A stretch of 64,000 bases of DNA, taken from contig NZ_BNAR01000005.1 in NCBI RefSeq assembly GCF_014653695.1, positions 372,001-436,000 of the forward strand, written 5' to 3'. The position numbers and the translations under genes are program-made. Of this stretch, positions 43,550 through 55,028 are shown one piece after another. This stretch comes from Lentzea cavernae. Its GTDB lineage: Bacteria > Actinomycetota > Actinomycetes > Mycobacteriales > Pseudonocardiaceae. The notes beneath the pieces are model-generated. The model saw only the letters and a program-made list of their open reading frames with translations, had not been told where the DNA came from and did no database searches. Position 1 is the first letter of the stretch. The number at the start of each line of letters is the position of its first letter.

Positions 43550-45363
43550 GCACGCGGCCGGCCACCCTGGTGTCGATGCCGTTCCAGCAAGTGGATCGGC
43601 CGTCCATCCAGCTGGGACTGCTCAAGGCGATCGCGGGTGCGCACGGTTTTCCCGTGCGCACCCTGCACGCCGGCCTCGACTTCGCCGAGCGGATCGGGCT
43701 CGGCTACTTCTCCCTGCTGGCGGACCACCGAGGGCCGCAGATCGGCGAATGGCTGTTCTCCGCCGAGGCGTTCGGAGCCGCTGCTCCCGATCCCGACGGC
43801 CTCCTGCTCGACGAACTCGCCGACCGACTGTCCTACCTGGACGGTCCGGATGTCTCGGCGCGCGAGCGTCTGCTGGCCACGCGCGAGCAGGACGTGCCCG
43901 CGTTCCTGGACGCGCTCGCGGACGAGCTCGAAGGTGTCCAACTGGTCGGGTTCACCTCGACGTTCCAGCAGAACACGGCCTCGTTCGCGCTCGCGCGGCG
44001 TCTGAAGGAACGGTCTCCCGGCGTGCTGACCGTTTTCGGCGGCGCCAACTTCGACGGTGAGATGGGCCTGGAGCTGGTCCGGTCGGTCGACTGCGTCGAC
44101 TTCGCGGTGATCGGCGAGGCGGACACGGCGTTCCCCGCCCTCCTCGCGGCTATCGAGGCGGGCGACGATCCGTCAGTCATACCCGGAGTCGCGCGGCGGG
44201 ACGGGAACCAGGTCGTCGCCACCCCTCCCGCGGCACCCCGCGCGCAGCTCGACGACCTGCCGGCTCCGGACTACGACGAGTACTTCGAACGGGCCGCGCG
44301 ACTGAACCTGCCCACGGACCACGTCGCCCTTCCGTTCGAGTCCGCGCGGGGGTGCTGGTGGGGTGCCAAGCACCACTGCACGTTCTGCGGGCTCAACGGA
44401 TCGACCATGCGGTTCCGGTCCAAGTCGCCGAAGCACGTGCTCGCGGAACTGGACGAGCAGTCACGGCGGTACCGGACGTTCCGCTTCGACGCCGTCGACA
44501 ACATCCTCGCCCCCGGCTATCTCAAGGAGCTGCTCCCCGCACTCGCCGAACGCGGCCGCGACTACCAGATCTTCTACGAGGTCAAGGCGAACCTCACCCG
44601 GCCCCAGGTCAAAGCCCTGGCCGCGGCCGGGGTCACCCGGCTGCAACCCGGCCTGGAGTCGCTGAGCTCCCACGTTCTCTCGTTGATGGACAAGGGTGTC
44701 CGCGCCTCCCAGAACGTCAACCTGCTGCGCTGGGCCCGCTACTACGGGATCTCCGTCGGCTGGAACGTCCTCTGGGGCTTCCCAGGCGAGACCGGGCAGG
44801 ACTACGCCGACCAGGCCGCCGCGATCCCGCACCTGACCCACCTGCAGCCGCCGGCCGGTGCGGCCCGCGTGTGGCTGGAGAGGTTCAGCCCGTTGTTCAC
44901 CCGCTTCCCACTGGCCTGGAAACGCCCCGAGGCAAGCTACCAGCACGTCTACCCGTCCACAGTGGACATCGGGAAGATGGCCTACTTCTTCGACTACGAA
45001 CTGGAGAGCGCGCTGGCACCGGACGCCTACTCAGGCGTTCAGGACGCCGTCAGGCGGTGGGAGGAGGCCTGGAACGAACAGCCGCCCGTGCTGCTCTACC
45101 GCTCGGCACCCGGATTCCTGCAGATCTACGACGGACGTCCGGAACGTCAAGGGACGTACACGTTCCACGACGTTCTCGCCGACATCTACCTCGCCTGCGT
45201 CGACCGCCCCCGCACCGCCCGGGCGGTTCATCGCGACCTCGGACTCGACGCGCCTGTGTCCGAGGTGGTGGACGTCTTCGGTGAGTTCGCCCGCAGAGGG
45301 CTCATGTTCCTCGACGACGACCTCGCCATCGCACTCGCACTGCCTGCCACGCCCGGACGTTGA
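43546..45363 (+). CDS. B12-binding radical SAM enzyme, RiPP maturation C-methyltransferase-like
   Basis: The 605-residue product has an N-terminal cobalamin-binding-like domain (about 1-240: TLVSMPFQQVDRPSIQLGLL, VLTVFGGANFDGEMG). A radical SAM domain follows with Cys270, Cys278 and Cys281 in RGCWWGAKHHCTFCGLNG (CX7CX2C). This spacing and the CWWG..HCTFCG signature match the ribosomal-peptide maturation radical SAM protein 1 family (TIGR03975-like), taken to methylate unreactive carbons. VLWGFPGETGQDY and LQPGLESLSSHVL are further conserved radical SAM segments. The C-terminus (about 500-605) is a helical extension. It is coupled to the 100-residue gene upstream. Confidence 0.88.
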   Translation: MSTRPATLVSMPFQQVDRPSIQLGLLKAIAGAHGFPVRTLHAGLDFAERIGLGYFSLLADHRGPQIGEWLFSAEAFGAAAPDPDGLLLDELADRLSYLDGPDVSARERLLATREQDVPAFLDALADELEGVQLVGFTSTFQQNTASFALARRLKERSPGVLTVFGGANFDGEMGLELVRSVDCVDFAVIGEADTAFPALLAAIEAGDDPSVIPGVARRDGNQVVATPPAAPRAQLDDLPAPDYDEYFERAARLNLPTDHVALPFESARGCWWGAKHHCTFCGLNGSTMRFRSKSPKHVLAELDEQSRRYRTFRFDAVDNILAPGYLKELLPALAERGRDYQIFYEVKANLTRPQVKALAAAGVTRLQPGLESLSSHVLSLMDKGVRASQNVNLLRWARYYGISVGWNVLWGFPGETGQDYADQAAAIPHLTHLQPPAGAARVWLERFSPLFTRFPLAWKRPEASYQHVYPSTVDIGKMAYFFDYELESALAPDAYSGVQDAVRRWEEAWNEQPPVLLYRSAPGFLQIYDGRPERQGTYTFHDVLADIYLACVDRPRTARAVHRDLGLDAPVSEVVDVFGEFARRGLMFLDDDLAIALALPATPGR

Positions 45364-45430
45364 CGAAGACCCACCGCCTGGGCCGCGCGTCGGAAGAACC
45401 TCGGCACCACCGGCCAGAAGGGCGATCGAC

Positions 45431-45832
45431 ATGGACCCGGTCATCATCACGGAGGCGGCGAACGCGACCGCCGAGCGGCTCACCGGGTGGACCCCGCGGG
45501 AGTTCACCTGGGGGCCGCTGCACAGGAGGGGCCGCAGGATGCTCGGGGGTGCCACGTGGATCCTGTTCCCCAACGGGACGGCGACCTTCGACGCGACGGT
45601 CGTCAGCCGCGACGACAACAGCACGTGGGTGATCTGGCACGTCGACCTGCTCGACCGCGACGGCACGACCCTCGGTTCGCTCGCCGGGGAGCACCCGGTC
45701 GAGGGCGACTGGCGCAAGTTCGTCAAGACCATGCCCAGCAACGGCGAGCACTACCGCTTCCGCGCGCTGGCCACGTTCGACAAGGCGCTGTGGGACGACA
45801 TCGCCGCGCTGAAGATGTACTCGAGTTGCTGA
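45431..45832 (+). CDS. Unknown small protein of the radical SAM locus (DUF6294-like)
   Basis: The 133-residue product (RLTGWTPREFTWGPLHRRG, ATWILFPNGTATFDATVVS, STWVIWHVDLLDRDG) is beta-rich with no signal peptide. It resembles an actinobacterial family of unknown function that I recall as DUF6294, with low certainty. It follows the radical SAM gene by 67 bases and may belong to the same locus. Confidence 0.65.
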   Translation: MDPVIITEAANATAERLTGWTPREFTWGPLHRRGRRMLGGATWILFPNGTATFDATVVSRDDNSTWVIWHVDLLDRDGTTLGSLAGEHPVEGDWRKFVKTMPSNGEHYRFRALATFDKALWDDIAALKMYSSC

Positions 45833-45884
45833 GCGGAGCGGACGGACAGGGCCAAGCGGAGGGTGCGCGATCCACCGACGCGGT

Positions 45885-46070
45885 TCACCTCCGCTTGGGC
45901 CACGGAATCAGCATCATGACGCCGGCACTGGCGCACAGCAGCCCGATCGTCGTCCACAGCTGTTGCCCGGTCATGAAACTGCCCTTCAGATATCCCAGTC
46001 CCTGCGCGGTCCACACACCGCCGACCACCAGCAGCACGATCCCGATCCCGACCAGCAGTTTCCTGTTCAT
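45885..46070 (-). CDS. Small two-helix membrane protein
   Basis: The 61-residue product (MNRKLLVGIGIVLLVVGGVW, then LWTTIGLLCASAGVMMLIPW and a basic PKRR end) has two membrane helices. No function can be assigned. The ATG at 46070 is used; the frame is open further upstream but overlaps the promoter region of the divergent ArsR-type gene. Confidence 0.7.
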   Translation of the reverse strand: MNRKLLVGIGIVLLVVGGVWTAQGLGYLKGSFMTGQQLWTTIGLLCASAGVMMLIPWPKRR

Positions 46071-46155
46071 GGCAGGAAGGCTACCGGCGACGGGACGTCC
46101 GGAAGGTTCGATGGCGGTCGTACCATGAACGTCGTCGCAGTCGTGAGGAGTCGCC

Positions 46156-46491
46156 GTGGCACGCCCCCGCACCACCCCGCGGACCGTGGAGCACCCGGAC
46201 CTGTCCGAGGTCACGTTGCAGCAGGTCCTGGAGGCGCTGGCGGACCCGGTAAGGCGCATGGTCGTGAGCCAGCTGGCGCGAGCGGGCGGCGACAAGGGGT
46301 GCGGCTCATTCGACACGCCGGTGTCGGACTCGACGCTCACCCACCACTTCAACGTGCTGCGCGAGGCGGGCGTGATCCGGCAGCACTACCGGGGCACGAC
46401 CAAGCTGAACTCGTTGCGCGCCGACGAACTGGAGGCCAGGTTCCCCGGCCTGCTGGACGCCGTGGTGACCGCCGCGGAGGCCGAGGCCTGA
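46156..46491 (+). CDS. ArsR-type helix-turn-helix regulator
   Basis: The 111-residue product has a winged helix (LEALADPVRRMVVSQLARAG, DSTLTHHFNVLREAGVIRQH). It contains one Cys (DKGCGSFD) and lacks the CxC metal site of ArsR, so it probably senses something other than arsenic. A perfect 11-bp inverted repeat follows its stop, before the oxidoreductase gene it probably controls. Confidence 0.87.
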   Translation: MARPRTTPRTVEHPDLSEVTLQQVLEALADPVRRMVVSQLARAGGDKGCGSFDTPVSDSTLTHHFNVLREAGVIRQHYRGTTKLNSLRADELEARFPGLLDAVVTAAEAEA

Positions 46492-46504
46492 CTTCGATGG
46501 TGGT

Positions 46505-46530
46505 CAAAGTTTGACGACCGTCAAACTTTG
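46505..46530. promoter_or_regulatory. Perfect inverted repeat, putative operator of the oxidoreductase gene
   Basis: CAAAGTTTGAC (46505-46515) and GTCAAACTTTG (46520-46530) are perfect 11-bp arms around GACC. It lies 14 bases after the ArsR-type stop and 50 bases before the oxidoreductase start. A/T-rich arms and position favour an operator over a terminator. Confidence 0.65.
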
Positions 46531-46580
46531 GGGCAGGGTGAGCGGCACTGCGACACCCGACCCCGGAGGGCGGCTCCACC

Positions 46581-47582
46581 ATGGCCAGGCATGTGCGGTT
46601 CGACCGGCTCGGCGGTCCCGAGGTGTTGACGCTCCACGACGTCGAGGTGGGCGAGCCCTCCGCGGGCGAGGTGCGGATCCGGGTGGACGCGATCGGCCTG
46701 AACCGGGCCGAAGTCATGTTCCGCGAAGGTGTCTACTACGAACAGCCGGTCTTCCCCGCCACGCTCGGGTACGAGGCCGCCGGCGTGGTCGAGGCGGTCG
46801 GCGCGGGGGTGGCGCACCTCGCCGCAGGCGACTTGATCGCGGTCGTGCCCGCATTCTCACTGACCCGCTACGGCACCTACGGCGACCACGTGATCGTGCC
46901 CGCCTCCGCCGTCGTCGCCCGCCCGGCGAACGTCGACGCGGTCCAGGCCGCGGCCGTCTGGATGGCCTACATCACCGCGTACGGGCCGCTGTTCGAGTCC
47001 GGCGAGGTCCGGCCCGGCGACCACGTGCTGATCAGCGCCGCCGCGAGCAGCGTCGGGCAGGCGGCCGTGCAGATCGCCCGCCACGTCGGCGCGGTCCCGA
47101 TCGCCACCACCCGCGACGCCTCGAAGCGGCAACGGCTCCTCGACGCGGGCGCGGCGGACGTCGTCGTCACCGGGGAGGAGGACCTGCCCGCACGCGTCAA
47201 GGCGATCACCGGCGGCGAGGGCGTGCGTCTGGCGTTCGACCCGATCGCGGGCCCCGGCGTCGAGACCATCGCGCGGGCCATCGCGCCCGGCGGTCACCTG
47301 GTCGTCTACGGCGCCCTCGACCCGCGGCCCACTCCCCTGCCGAACGCGAGCAGCTACCCGCAGCTCACCAGCCGCGCGTACTCGATGCACTCGATCAGCC
47401 GGGATCCCGAACGCCTGCGCCGCGCCGTCGCGTTCATCAACGCGGGCCTCGTCACCGGATCGTTCACGCCCGTCGTGGACCGGACGTTCGACCTCACGGA
47501 GATCGCCGACGCCCACCGTCACATGGAGGCGAGCGGCCACATCGGCAAGATCGTCGTGACCGTGTCCCACGACGGCGACTAG
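46581..47582 (+). CDS. Zinc-independent quinone oxidoreductase (MDR family)
   Basis: The 333-residue product is a medium-chain dehydrogenase/reductase: GroES-like N-terminus (EVRIRVDAIGLNRAEVMFRE), LGYEAAGVVEAVGAG, and the NADPH-binding motif SAAASSVGQAAVQIARHVGA. The zinc ligands of alcohol dehydrogenases are absent, as in quinone oxidoreductases. It probably reduces quinones or enones. Its stop overlaps the convergent HxlR gene by four bases. Confidence 0.9.
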   Translation: MARHVRFDRLGGPEVLTLHDVEVGEPSAGEVRIRVDAIGLNRAEVMFREGVYYEQPVFPATLGYEAAGVVEAVGAGVAHLAAGDLIAVVPAFSLTRYGTYGDHVIVPASAVVARPANVDAVQAAAVWMAYITAYGPLFESGEVRPGDHVLISAAASSVGQAAVQIARHVGAVPIATTRDASKRQRLLDAGAADVVVTGEEDLPARVKAITGGEGVRLAFDPIAGPGVETIARAIAPGGHLVVYGALDPRPTPLPNASSYPQLTSRAYSMHSISRDPERLRRAVAFINAGLVTGSFTPVVDRTFDLTEIADAHRHMEASGHIGKIVVTVSHDGD

Positions 47583-47968
47583 GACTGGACCGGGGACACC
47601 TTCTCGTCGTACTCGCGCTGGCACTCCTGGATCCGCGCGCTGTGCTCCACGGTCCAGCCGTAGAGGTGGCAGAACGGCTCGCGCAGCGACTCACCCATCG
47701 GCGTCAGGGAGTACACGACGCCGACCGGTGAGGTCGGCAGGACGGTCCGGACGATCATCCCGTTGCGCTCCAGGCGGCGCAGGGTCTGCGTGAGCACCCG
47801 TTGCGTGATGCCGTCGAGCCGGCGCTTCAGCTCGTTGAACCGGGTCGGCTCCACCAGCACCGCCATGGCCATCATCGACCACTTGTCCGCGATCTGGTCC
47901 AGGATCGGCCGGCTCGGGCAGTCGGCGCTGAAGACGACGGGCTCGCCCACGGTGGTGTCCTCCGGCAT
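47579..47968 (-). CDS. HxlR-family transcriptional regulator
   Basis: The 129-residue product has DCPSRPILDQIADKWSMMAM, RFNELKRRLDGITQRVLTQT and GMIVRTVLPTSPVGVVYSLT, the HxlR winged helix. The Cys near the N-terminus is the usual redox or electrophile-sensing residue of this family. It is divergent from the enoyl-CoA hydratase gene; a palindromic operator lies between. Confidence 0.92.
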   Translation of the reverse strand: MPEDTTVGEPVVFSADCPSRPILDQIADKWSMMAMAVLVEPTRFNELKRRLDGITQRVLTQTLRRLERNGMIVRTVLPTSPVGVVYSLTPMGESLREPFCHLYGWTVEHSARIQECQREYDEKVSPVQS

Positions 47969-48018
47969 CCCTGGTTCTGCGAGAGTGCGTTCTTGACGAG
48001 GCTAGCAGCGGAACTGAC

Positions 48019-48043
48019 CCTAGGTATGCGTTGAATACCTAGG
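48019..48043. promoter_or_regulatory. Perfect inverted repeat, putative HxlR operator
   Basis: CCTAGGTAT (48019-48027) and ATACCTAGG (48035-48043) are perfect 9-bp arms with a 7-base spacer, in the gap between the HxlR gene and the divergent hydratase. A GGTAT/ATACC core is common in HxlR sites. Confidence 0.75.
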
Positions 48044-48059
48044 AACGGAGCTGGACCTC

Positions 48060-48896
48060 ATGACCCTCGGCGACTTCACCACGCTGCGCACCGGCCTGCG
48101 GGACGGGGTGCTGACCGTCGTCCTCGACAACCCGCCGGTGAACGTGCTCGGTGCCACGACCATGCGCGAAGTGCGGGACCTGCTGACCGGCGTGCGGGAC
48201 GACCCCGGGGTGAAGGTGATCGTGTTCGAGAGCGCGAACCCCGAGTTCTTCCTCGCCCACGTGGACATGCACATCCTCGACCAGCGGGAACTCCTCGAAG
48301 AGCTCGCCGCGTCCGCCCCGCCGGGCGTGAACGTCTTCCAGGCCACCGGCGAGCTGCTGAGGCACCAGCCGCAGATCACGATCGTGAAGCTCGCCGGCAA
48401 GGCGCGCGGTGGTGGCGCGGAGTTCGTGGCGGCGGCGGACCTCGTGTTCGCCGCCGAGGAGACCGCGGGGCTCGGGCAGGTCGAGGCGCTCATGGGCATC
48501 ATTCCCGGCGGTGGCGCCACCCAGTACCTGCGGGAACGGGCAGGCCGGAACCGCGCGCTGGAACTGGTCCTCGCCGGCGAGCTCCTCGACGCCCGGACCG
48601 CGGCCGCCTACGGCTGGATCAACCGGGCGGTCCCCGCCGCCGAACTGGACGCGCACGTCGACCGGGTCGCCCGCACCATCGCCGGGCTCGCCGACGGCGT
48701 GGTCGCGGCCGCCAAGCGCACGTTGCCGCCCGCCGACCTCGGCGCCGGGCTCGTCGTGGAGAACGACGCGTGGGCGTCGCTGGTCGGGCGGCCCGCCGCC
48801 CAGCGCCTCATGAGCGAGGCGCTCACCGCGGGCGCTCAGACCGTGGAGGGCGAACGCGACCTCGAGACACTCATGGGTGGACTCAGGGCGCGGTGA
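48060..48896 (+). CDS. Enoyl-CoA hydratase/isomerase family protein
   Basis: The 278-residue product has the crotonase fold: VLTVVLDNPPVNVLGATTMR, KLAGKARGGGAEFVAAADLV as the first oxyanion segment, and GQVEALMGIIPGGGATQYLR as the second. GGGAEF keeps the Glu of the first catalytic pair; the second segment has GQVEAL where hydratases often carry the other Glu. The substrate is unknown. The divergent HxlR gene and palindrome suggest induction by an electrophile or aromatic compound. Confidence 0.88.
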   Translation: MTLGDFTTLRTGLRDGVLTVVLDNPPVNVLGATTMREVRDLLTGVRDDPGVKVIVFESANPEFFLAHVDMHILDQRELLEELAASAPPGVNVFQATGELLRHQPQITIVKLAGKARGGGAEFVAAADLVFAAEETAGLGQVEALMGIIPGGGATQYLRERAGRNRALELVLAGELLDARTAAAYGWINRAVPAAELDAHVDRVARTIAGLADGVVAAAKRTLPPADLGAGLVVENDAWASLVGRPAAQRLMSEALTAGAQTVEGERDLETLMGGLRAR

Positions 48897-50660
<1,764 letters not shown>

Positions 50661-50687
50661 CGTTCCGCCACACACCACCGGAGGACG

Positions 50688-50725
50688 GCTCCCGCGGCCC
50701 GGGCACACGACCCGGGCCGCGGAGC
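50688..50725 (+). terminator. Long GC hairpin between xylanase and GH43 genes
   Basis: GCTCCCGCGGCCCGGG at 50688-50703 pairs with CCCGGGCCGCGGAGC at 50711-50725 (15 pairs, one bulged C, 7-base loop). It lies between the xylanase stop and the GH43 start and may terminate, attenuate or stabilise the upstream message. Confidence 0.6.
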
Positions 50726-50748
50726 CTCCCTGCCCTCGGGAGACGACG

Positions 50749-52110
50749 ATGGCCACGAAACGAAGGTTCTGGACGACCGCCGCCGCGGTGGTGGCGCTGG
50801 TCCTCACCGTGATCGCCCCGGCGAGAGCGGACAACCCGATCGTGCAACACATCCACACAGCCGACCCGGCGCCGTTGGTCCACAACGGACGGGTCTACCT
50901 CTACACAGGACACGACGAGGACGGCTCGACCTGGTTCACCATGAAGGAATGGCGGGTCTGGTCGTCCGCCGACATGGTGAACTGGACCGACCACGGCTCC
51001 CCCATGAACCTCGGGACCTTCAGCTGGGCCAAGCAGGACGCCTGGGCCGGGCAGGCGGTCGAGCGCAACGGCAAGTTCTACTGGTACGTCCCCGCCGTCA
51101 CCAAGGCCACCGGCCGACCGGCCATCGGCGTCGGGGTCAGCGACAGCCCCACGGGCCCGTTCCGCGACGCCATCGGACGCCCCCTGGTCGAGAACGGTGA
51201 GATCGACACGACGGTCATGATCGACGACGGCGGCCAGGCCTACCTGTACTGGGGCAACCCGAACCTGTCCTACGTCCGGCTCAACGCCGACATGATCTCC
51301 TACTCCGGTGGCGTCAACCGCATCCCGCTGACCACCGCGGGGTTCGGCACGCGCACCGGTGACCCGAACCGGCCCACCCTCTACGAGGAGGGCCCCTGGG
51401 TCTACAAGCGCAACGGCCTGTACTACAACGTCTTCGCGGCCAAGTGCTGCTCGGAGTTCATCGCCTACTCCACCGCGCCGAGCCCGACCGGGCCGTGGAC
51501 CTACCGCGGCACCGTGATGCCCACCCAGGGCAGCAGTTTCACGAACCATCCGGGCATCGTCGACTTCAAGGGCGGCTCGTACTTCTTCTACCACAACGGT
51601 GCCCTGCCCGGCGGGGGTGGCTTCACCCGTTCCGTCGCCGTCGAGAAGTTCACCTACAACTCCGACGGCACGATCCCGACCATGAACATGACCACGGCCG
51701 GACCGCCTGCCGCGGACACGCTCAACCCCTACGTCCGCCAGGAAGGCGAGACCATCGGGTGGAGCAGCGGCGTCGAGACCGAGCCGTCCAGCGAGGGCGG
51801 TATGAACCTGAGCCACCTCAACAACGGCGACCACGTGAAGCTGAAGAACGTCGCCTTCGGCAACGGCGCCAGGACCTTCACCGCCCGTGTCGCGTCCACC
51901 GTCGCGGGAAGCTCCGTCGAGGTCCGTTCCGGCAGCCCGACCGGTGCTCTCGCCGGCAGCTGCTCGGTGCCGAACACCGGTGGCTGGCAGAACTGGACCA
52001 CCGTCTCCTGCGCGGTGAGCGGTCTGACCGGCACCCGTGACCTCTACCTCAGGTTCGCGGGAGGCAGCGGTTACCTGCTCAACGTGAACTGGTGGCAGTT
52101 CGCCGCCTGA
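50749..52110 (+). CDS. Secreted GH43 arabinofuranosidase-like enzyme with CBM6
   Basis: The 453-residue product has a Sec signal ([19 protein letters not shown]) and a five-bladed GH43 domain. Candidate catalytic residues are Asp in [12 protein letters not shown] (base), Asp in [11 protein letters not shown] and Glu in [12 protein letters not shown] (acid). The C-terminal 130 residues are a CBM6 ([30 protein letters not shown]). It resembles arabinoxylan arabinofuranohydrolases of the XynD type. It removes side chains so that the xylanase can act. Confidence 0.9.
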   Translation: MATKRRFWTTAAAVVALVLTVIAPARADNPIVQHIHTADPAPLVHNGRVYLYTGHDEDGSTWFTMKEWRVWSSADMVNWTDHGSPMNLGTFSWAKQDAWAGQAVERNGKFYWYVPAVTKATGRPAIGVGVSDSPTGPFRDAIGRPLVENGEIDTTVMIDDGGQAYLYWGNPNLSYVRLNADMISYSGGVNRIPLTTAGFGTRTGDPNRPTLYEEGPWVYKRNGLYYNVFAAKCCSEFIAYSTAPSPTGPWTYRGTVMPTQGSSFTNHPGIVDFKGGSYFFYHNGALPGGGGFTRSVAVEKFTYNSDGTIPTMNMTTAGPPAADTLNPYVRQEGETIGWSSGVETEPSSEGGMNLSHLNNGDHVKLKNVAFGNGARTFTARVASTVAGSSVEVRSGSPTGALAGSCSVPNTGGWQNWTTVSCAVSGLTGTRDLYLRFAGGSGYLLNVNWWQFAA

Positions 52111-52135
52111 TCCCCCACTCATCGCAAGGAGCGAC

Positions 52136-54982
52136 ATGTCCGACCTGAACCGGCGGCAGCTCATGAAGCTGGGTGCGGGAGTGGTGCTGACGCAGGCCGG
52201 GTGGACGACCACCGGTACCGCCTCAGCGGCGCCCGAGGAGGTGCGGGCGGCGAACGACCTCGCGCTCTGGTACGACCGCCCGGCCGGCAGCGACTGGCTG
52301 CGCGCGCTGCCGGTGGGCAACGGGCGGCTCGGCGCGATGGTGTTCGGCAACACCGACACCGAACGCCTGCAGCTCAACGAGGACACGGTCTGGGCAGGGG
52401 GCCCGCACGACTACAGCAACCCGCGGGGCGCCGGGTCCCTGGCCCAGATCCGGCAGCTCGTGTTCTCGAACCAGTGGACGCAGGCGCAGTCGCTGATCGA
52501 CCAGACGATGCTGGGCAGTCCGGCAGGCCAGCTCGCCTACCAGCCGGTGGGCGACCTGCGGCTGGCGCTGCCGTCGGGCACCGCGAGTGGGTACCAGCGC
52601 ACGCTCGACCTCACGACGGCGACGGCCGCGGTCGGTTACGTGATGAACGGTGTGCGACACCGGCGCGAGGTGTTCGCCAGCGCACCCGACCAGGTGATCG
52701 TTCTGCGCCTGACCTCGGAGACGTCGGGATCGGTCTCCTTCACCGCGTCGTTCAGCTCACCCCAGCGGACGACGACGTCCAGCCCGGACGCCACGACCAT
52801 CGCGCTGGACGGGATCTCCGGCACTCAGCGGGGAATCGCGGGCACCGTGCGGTTCCTCGCGCTGGCCAGGGTGGTGGCCGAGGGCGGCTCCGTCAGCAGC
52901 TCGGCGGGGACGATGCGGGTGAGCGGTGCCAACGCGGTCACCGTGCTGATCTCCATCGGCACCAGCTACGTCGACTTCCGCACCGTCAACGGCGACTACC
53001 AGGGCATCGCCCGCAGCCGCCTGAACGCCGCGCAGGGCCTCTCCTTTGACACCCTGCGCTCGCGGCACGTCGCGGACCACCAGGCGTTGTTCGGACGCGT
53101 GACACTCGACGTGGGGCGGACTGCGGCGGCCGACCAGCCGACCGACGTCCGGATCTCCCGGCACGCGAGCACGTCCGACCCGCAGTTCGCCGCGCTGCTC
53201 TTCCAGTACGGCCGCTACCTGCTGATCTCGTCGTCGCGGCCCGGCACGCAGCCGGCGAACCTGCAGGGCATCTGGAACGACCAGATGGCGCCGTCGTGGG
53301 ACTCCAAGTACACGATCAACGCCAACCTGCCGATGAACTACTGGCCGGCGGACACCACCAACCTCGGCGAGTGCTTCCAGCCCGTGTTCCGCATGGTCGG
53401 CGACCTCACCGTCACCGGCGCGCGCACCGCCCAGGTCCAGTACGGGGCGCGCGGCTGGGTCACCCACCACAACACCGACGCCTGGCGCGGCTCGTCGGTC
53501 GTCGACTTCGCGGCGGCGGGCATGTGGCAGACGGGCGGGGCGTGGCTGTCCACGCTGATCTGGGACCACTACCGCTTCACCGGGGACGTGGACTTCCTGC
53601 GCACGTACTACCCGGCGCTCAAGGGATGCGCGCAGTTCTTCCTCGACACGCTCGTCACCGAGCCGAGCCTCGGGTACCTCGTCACCAACCCGTCGAACTC
53701 GCCGGAACTCAACCACCACGCCAACGCATCCGTCTGCGCCGGGCCGACGATGGACATGCAGATCCTGCGCGACCTCTTCGACGGCTGCGCGAGCGCGTCC
53801 GAGGTGCTCGGCGTCGACACCGACTTCCGCGCGCAGGTGCGGTCGGCGCGCCAGCGGCTCGCCCCGACGAAGGTCGGGTCCCGCGGCAACGTGGTGGAGT
53901 GGCTGCACGACTGGGTGGAGACCGAACCGAACCACCGGCACGTCTCGCACCTGTACGGCCTGCACCCGAGCAACCAGATCACCAAGCGCGGCACGCCCGC
54001 GCTGCACACCGCCGCACGCCGCACCCTCGAACTGCGCGGTGACGCGGGCACGGGGTGGTCCCTCGCCTGGAAGATCAACTACTGGGCGCGGCTGGAGGAG
54101 GGCTCACGGGCGCACGACCTGCTGCGGTCCCTGGTGACGACCGACCGCCTCGCGCCCAACATGTTCGACCTGCACCCGCCGTTCCAGATCGACGGCAACT
54201 TCGGCGCGACCTCCGGCATCGCGGAGATGCTGCTGCACAGCCACAACGGCGAGCTGCACGTGCTCCCCGCCCTGCCTCCGGCGTGGCCGGCGGGCAGTGT
54301 CACGGGGTTGCGCGGGCGCGGCGGGTACACGGTCGGCGCGACGTGGGCGGCCGACGGCGCGATCACGCTGTCCGTCACCGCGGACCGCAGCGGCACGGTC
54401 CGCGTCCGCAACCGGATCTTCACCGGCACCCACGAGCTGCGCGACACGACCACCGGCACCGTGGTCCCGGCTGTGAAACCCGAGGCCGACGTCGTGGAGT
54501 TCACCGTCCAAGGTGGACACACCTACCGCGCGACCGGCCAGGGCACCGGTTCGGGGGTGCGACCGGGCGTGCCCTACCGGCTCGTCGCCCGGCACAGCGG
54601 GAAGTACGCCGACATCAGCGGTGCGTCCACGGCACCCGGCGCGCTGGTGCAGCAGTGGTCCCCGACCGGCGGGCTCAACCAGCAGTTCGAGTTCCTCGAC
54701 TCCGGCGGCGGGTACCACCGCGTCCGGGCCCGGCACAGCGGCCTGGTGCTCCAGGTCGCGGGCACGGCCACGGGTGCCGACGTCACCCAGCAGACCGACA
54801 CCGGTGCCACGTCCCAGCAGTGGCGCGTGACCGACCACGGCGGCGGGGTCGTCAGCCTGGTCAACCGGCTGAGCGGGCTCGCCCTCGACGTGTGGCAGGC
54901 CTCGGCCGCCGACGGCGCCCGGATCTCCCAGTGGACCCCCGGAGGGGCCGAGAACCAGCGATTCCAACTCCAACCAGCGTGA
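52136..54982 (+). CDS. Secreted GH95 family glycosidase with ricin-type module
   Basis: The 948-residue product starts with a Tat-like signal ([20 protein letters not shown]). It matches GH95 alpha-L-fucosidase/galactosidase enzymes: [31 protein letters not shown] (catalytic Asn pair), NSPELNHH (Glu) and [15 protein letters not shown] (Asp). The C-terminal 150 residues ([29 protein letters not shown] and similar) form a ricin-type beta-trefoil. It probably trims fucose or galactose from hemicellulose side chains. The gene follows the GH43 gene by 25 bases. Confidence 0.92.
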   Translation: MSDLNRRQLMKLGAGVVLTQAGWTTTGTASAAPEEVRAANDLALWYDRPAGSDWLRALPVGNGRLGAMVFGNTDTERLQLNEDTVWAGGPHDYSNPRGAGSLAQIRQLVFSNQWTQAQSLIDQTMLGSPAGQLAYQPVGDLRLALPSGTASGYQRTLDLTTATAAVGYVMNGVRHRREVFASAPDQVIVLRLTSETSGSVSFTASFSSPQRTTTSSPDATTIALDGISGTQRGIAGTVRFLALARVVAEGGSVSSSAGTMRVSGANAVTVLISIGTSYVDFRTVNGDYQGIARSRLNAAQGLSFDTLRSRHVADHQALFGRVTLDVGRTAAADQPTDVRISRHASTSDPQFAALLFQYGRYLLISSSRPGTQPANLQGIWNDQMAPSWDSKYTINANLPMNYWPADTTNLGECFQPVFRMVGDLTVTGARTAQVQYGARGWVTHHNTDAWRGSSVVDFAAAGMWQTGGAWLSTLIWDHYRFTGDVDFLRTYYPALKGCAQFFLDTLVTEPSLGYLVTNPSNSPELNHHANASVCAGPTMDMQILRDLFDGCASASEVLGVDTDFRAQVRSARQRLAPTKVGSRGNVVEWLHDWVETEPNHRHVSHLYGLHPSNQITKRGTPALHTAARRTLELRGDAGTGWSLAWKINYWARLEEGSRAHDLLRSLVTTDRLAPNMFDLHPPFQIDGNFGATSGIAEMLLHSHNGELHVLPALPPAWPAGSVTGLRGRGGYTVGATWAADGAITLSVTADRSGTVRVRNRIFTGTHELRDTTTGTVVPAVKPEADVVEFTVQGGHTYRATGQGTGSGVRPGVPYRLVARHSGKYADISGASTAPGALVQQWSPTGGLNQQFEFLDSGGGYHRVRARHSGLVLQVAGTATGADVTQQTDTGATSQQWRVTDHGGGVVSLVNRLSGLALDVWQASAADGARISQWTPGGAENQRFQLQPA

Positions 54983-55028
54983 CGAACCGGAGGAACGACG
55001 ATGTTCCAGCAGCACAAGGGGTTCCGCC

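Noticed and set aside
46505-46530. Reading the inverted repeat as a terminator of the ArsR-type gene
   Set aside because: The arms are A/T-rich, the loop is GACC, no U-run follows, and the position just before the oxidoreductase favours an operator.
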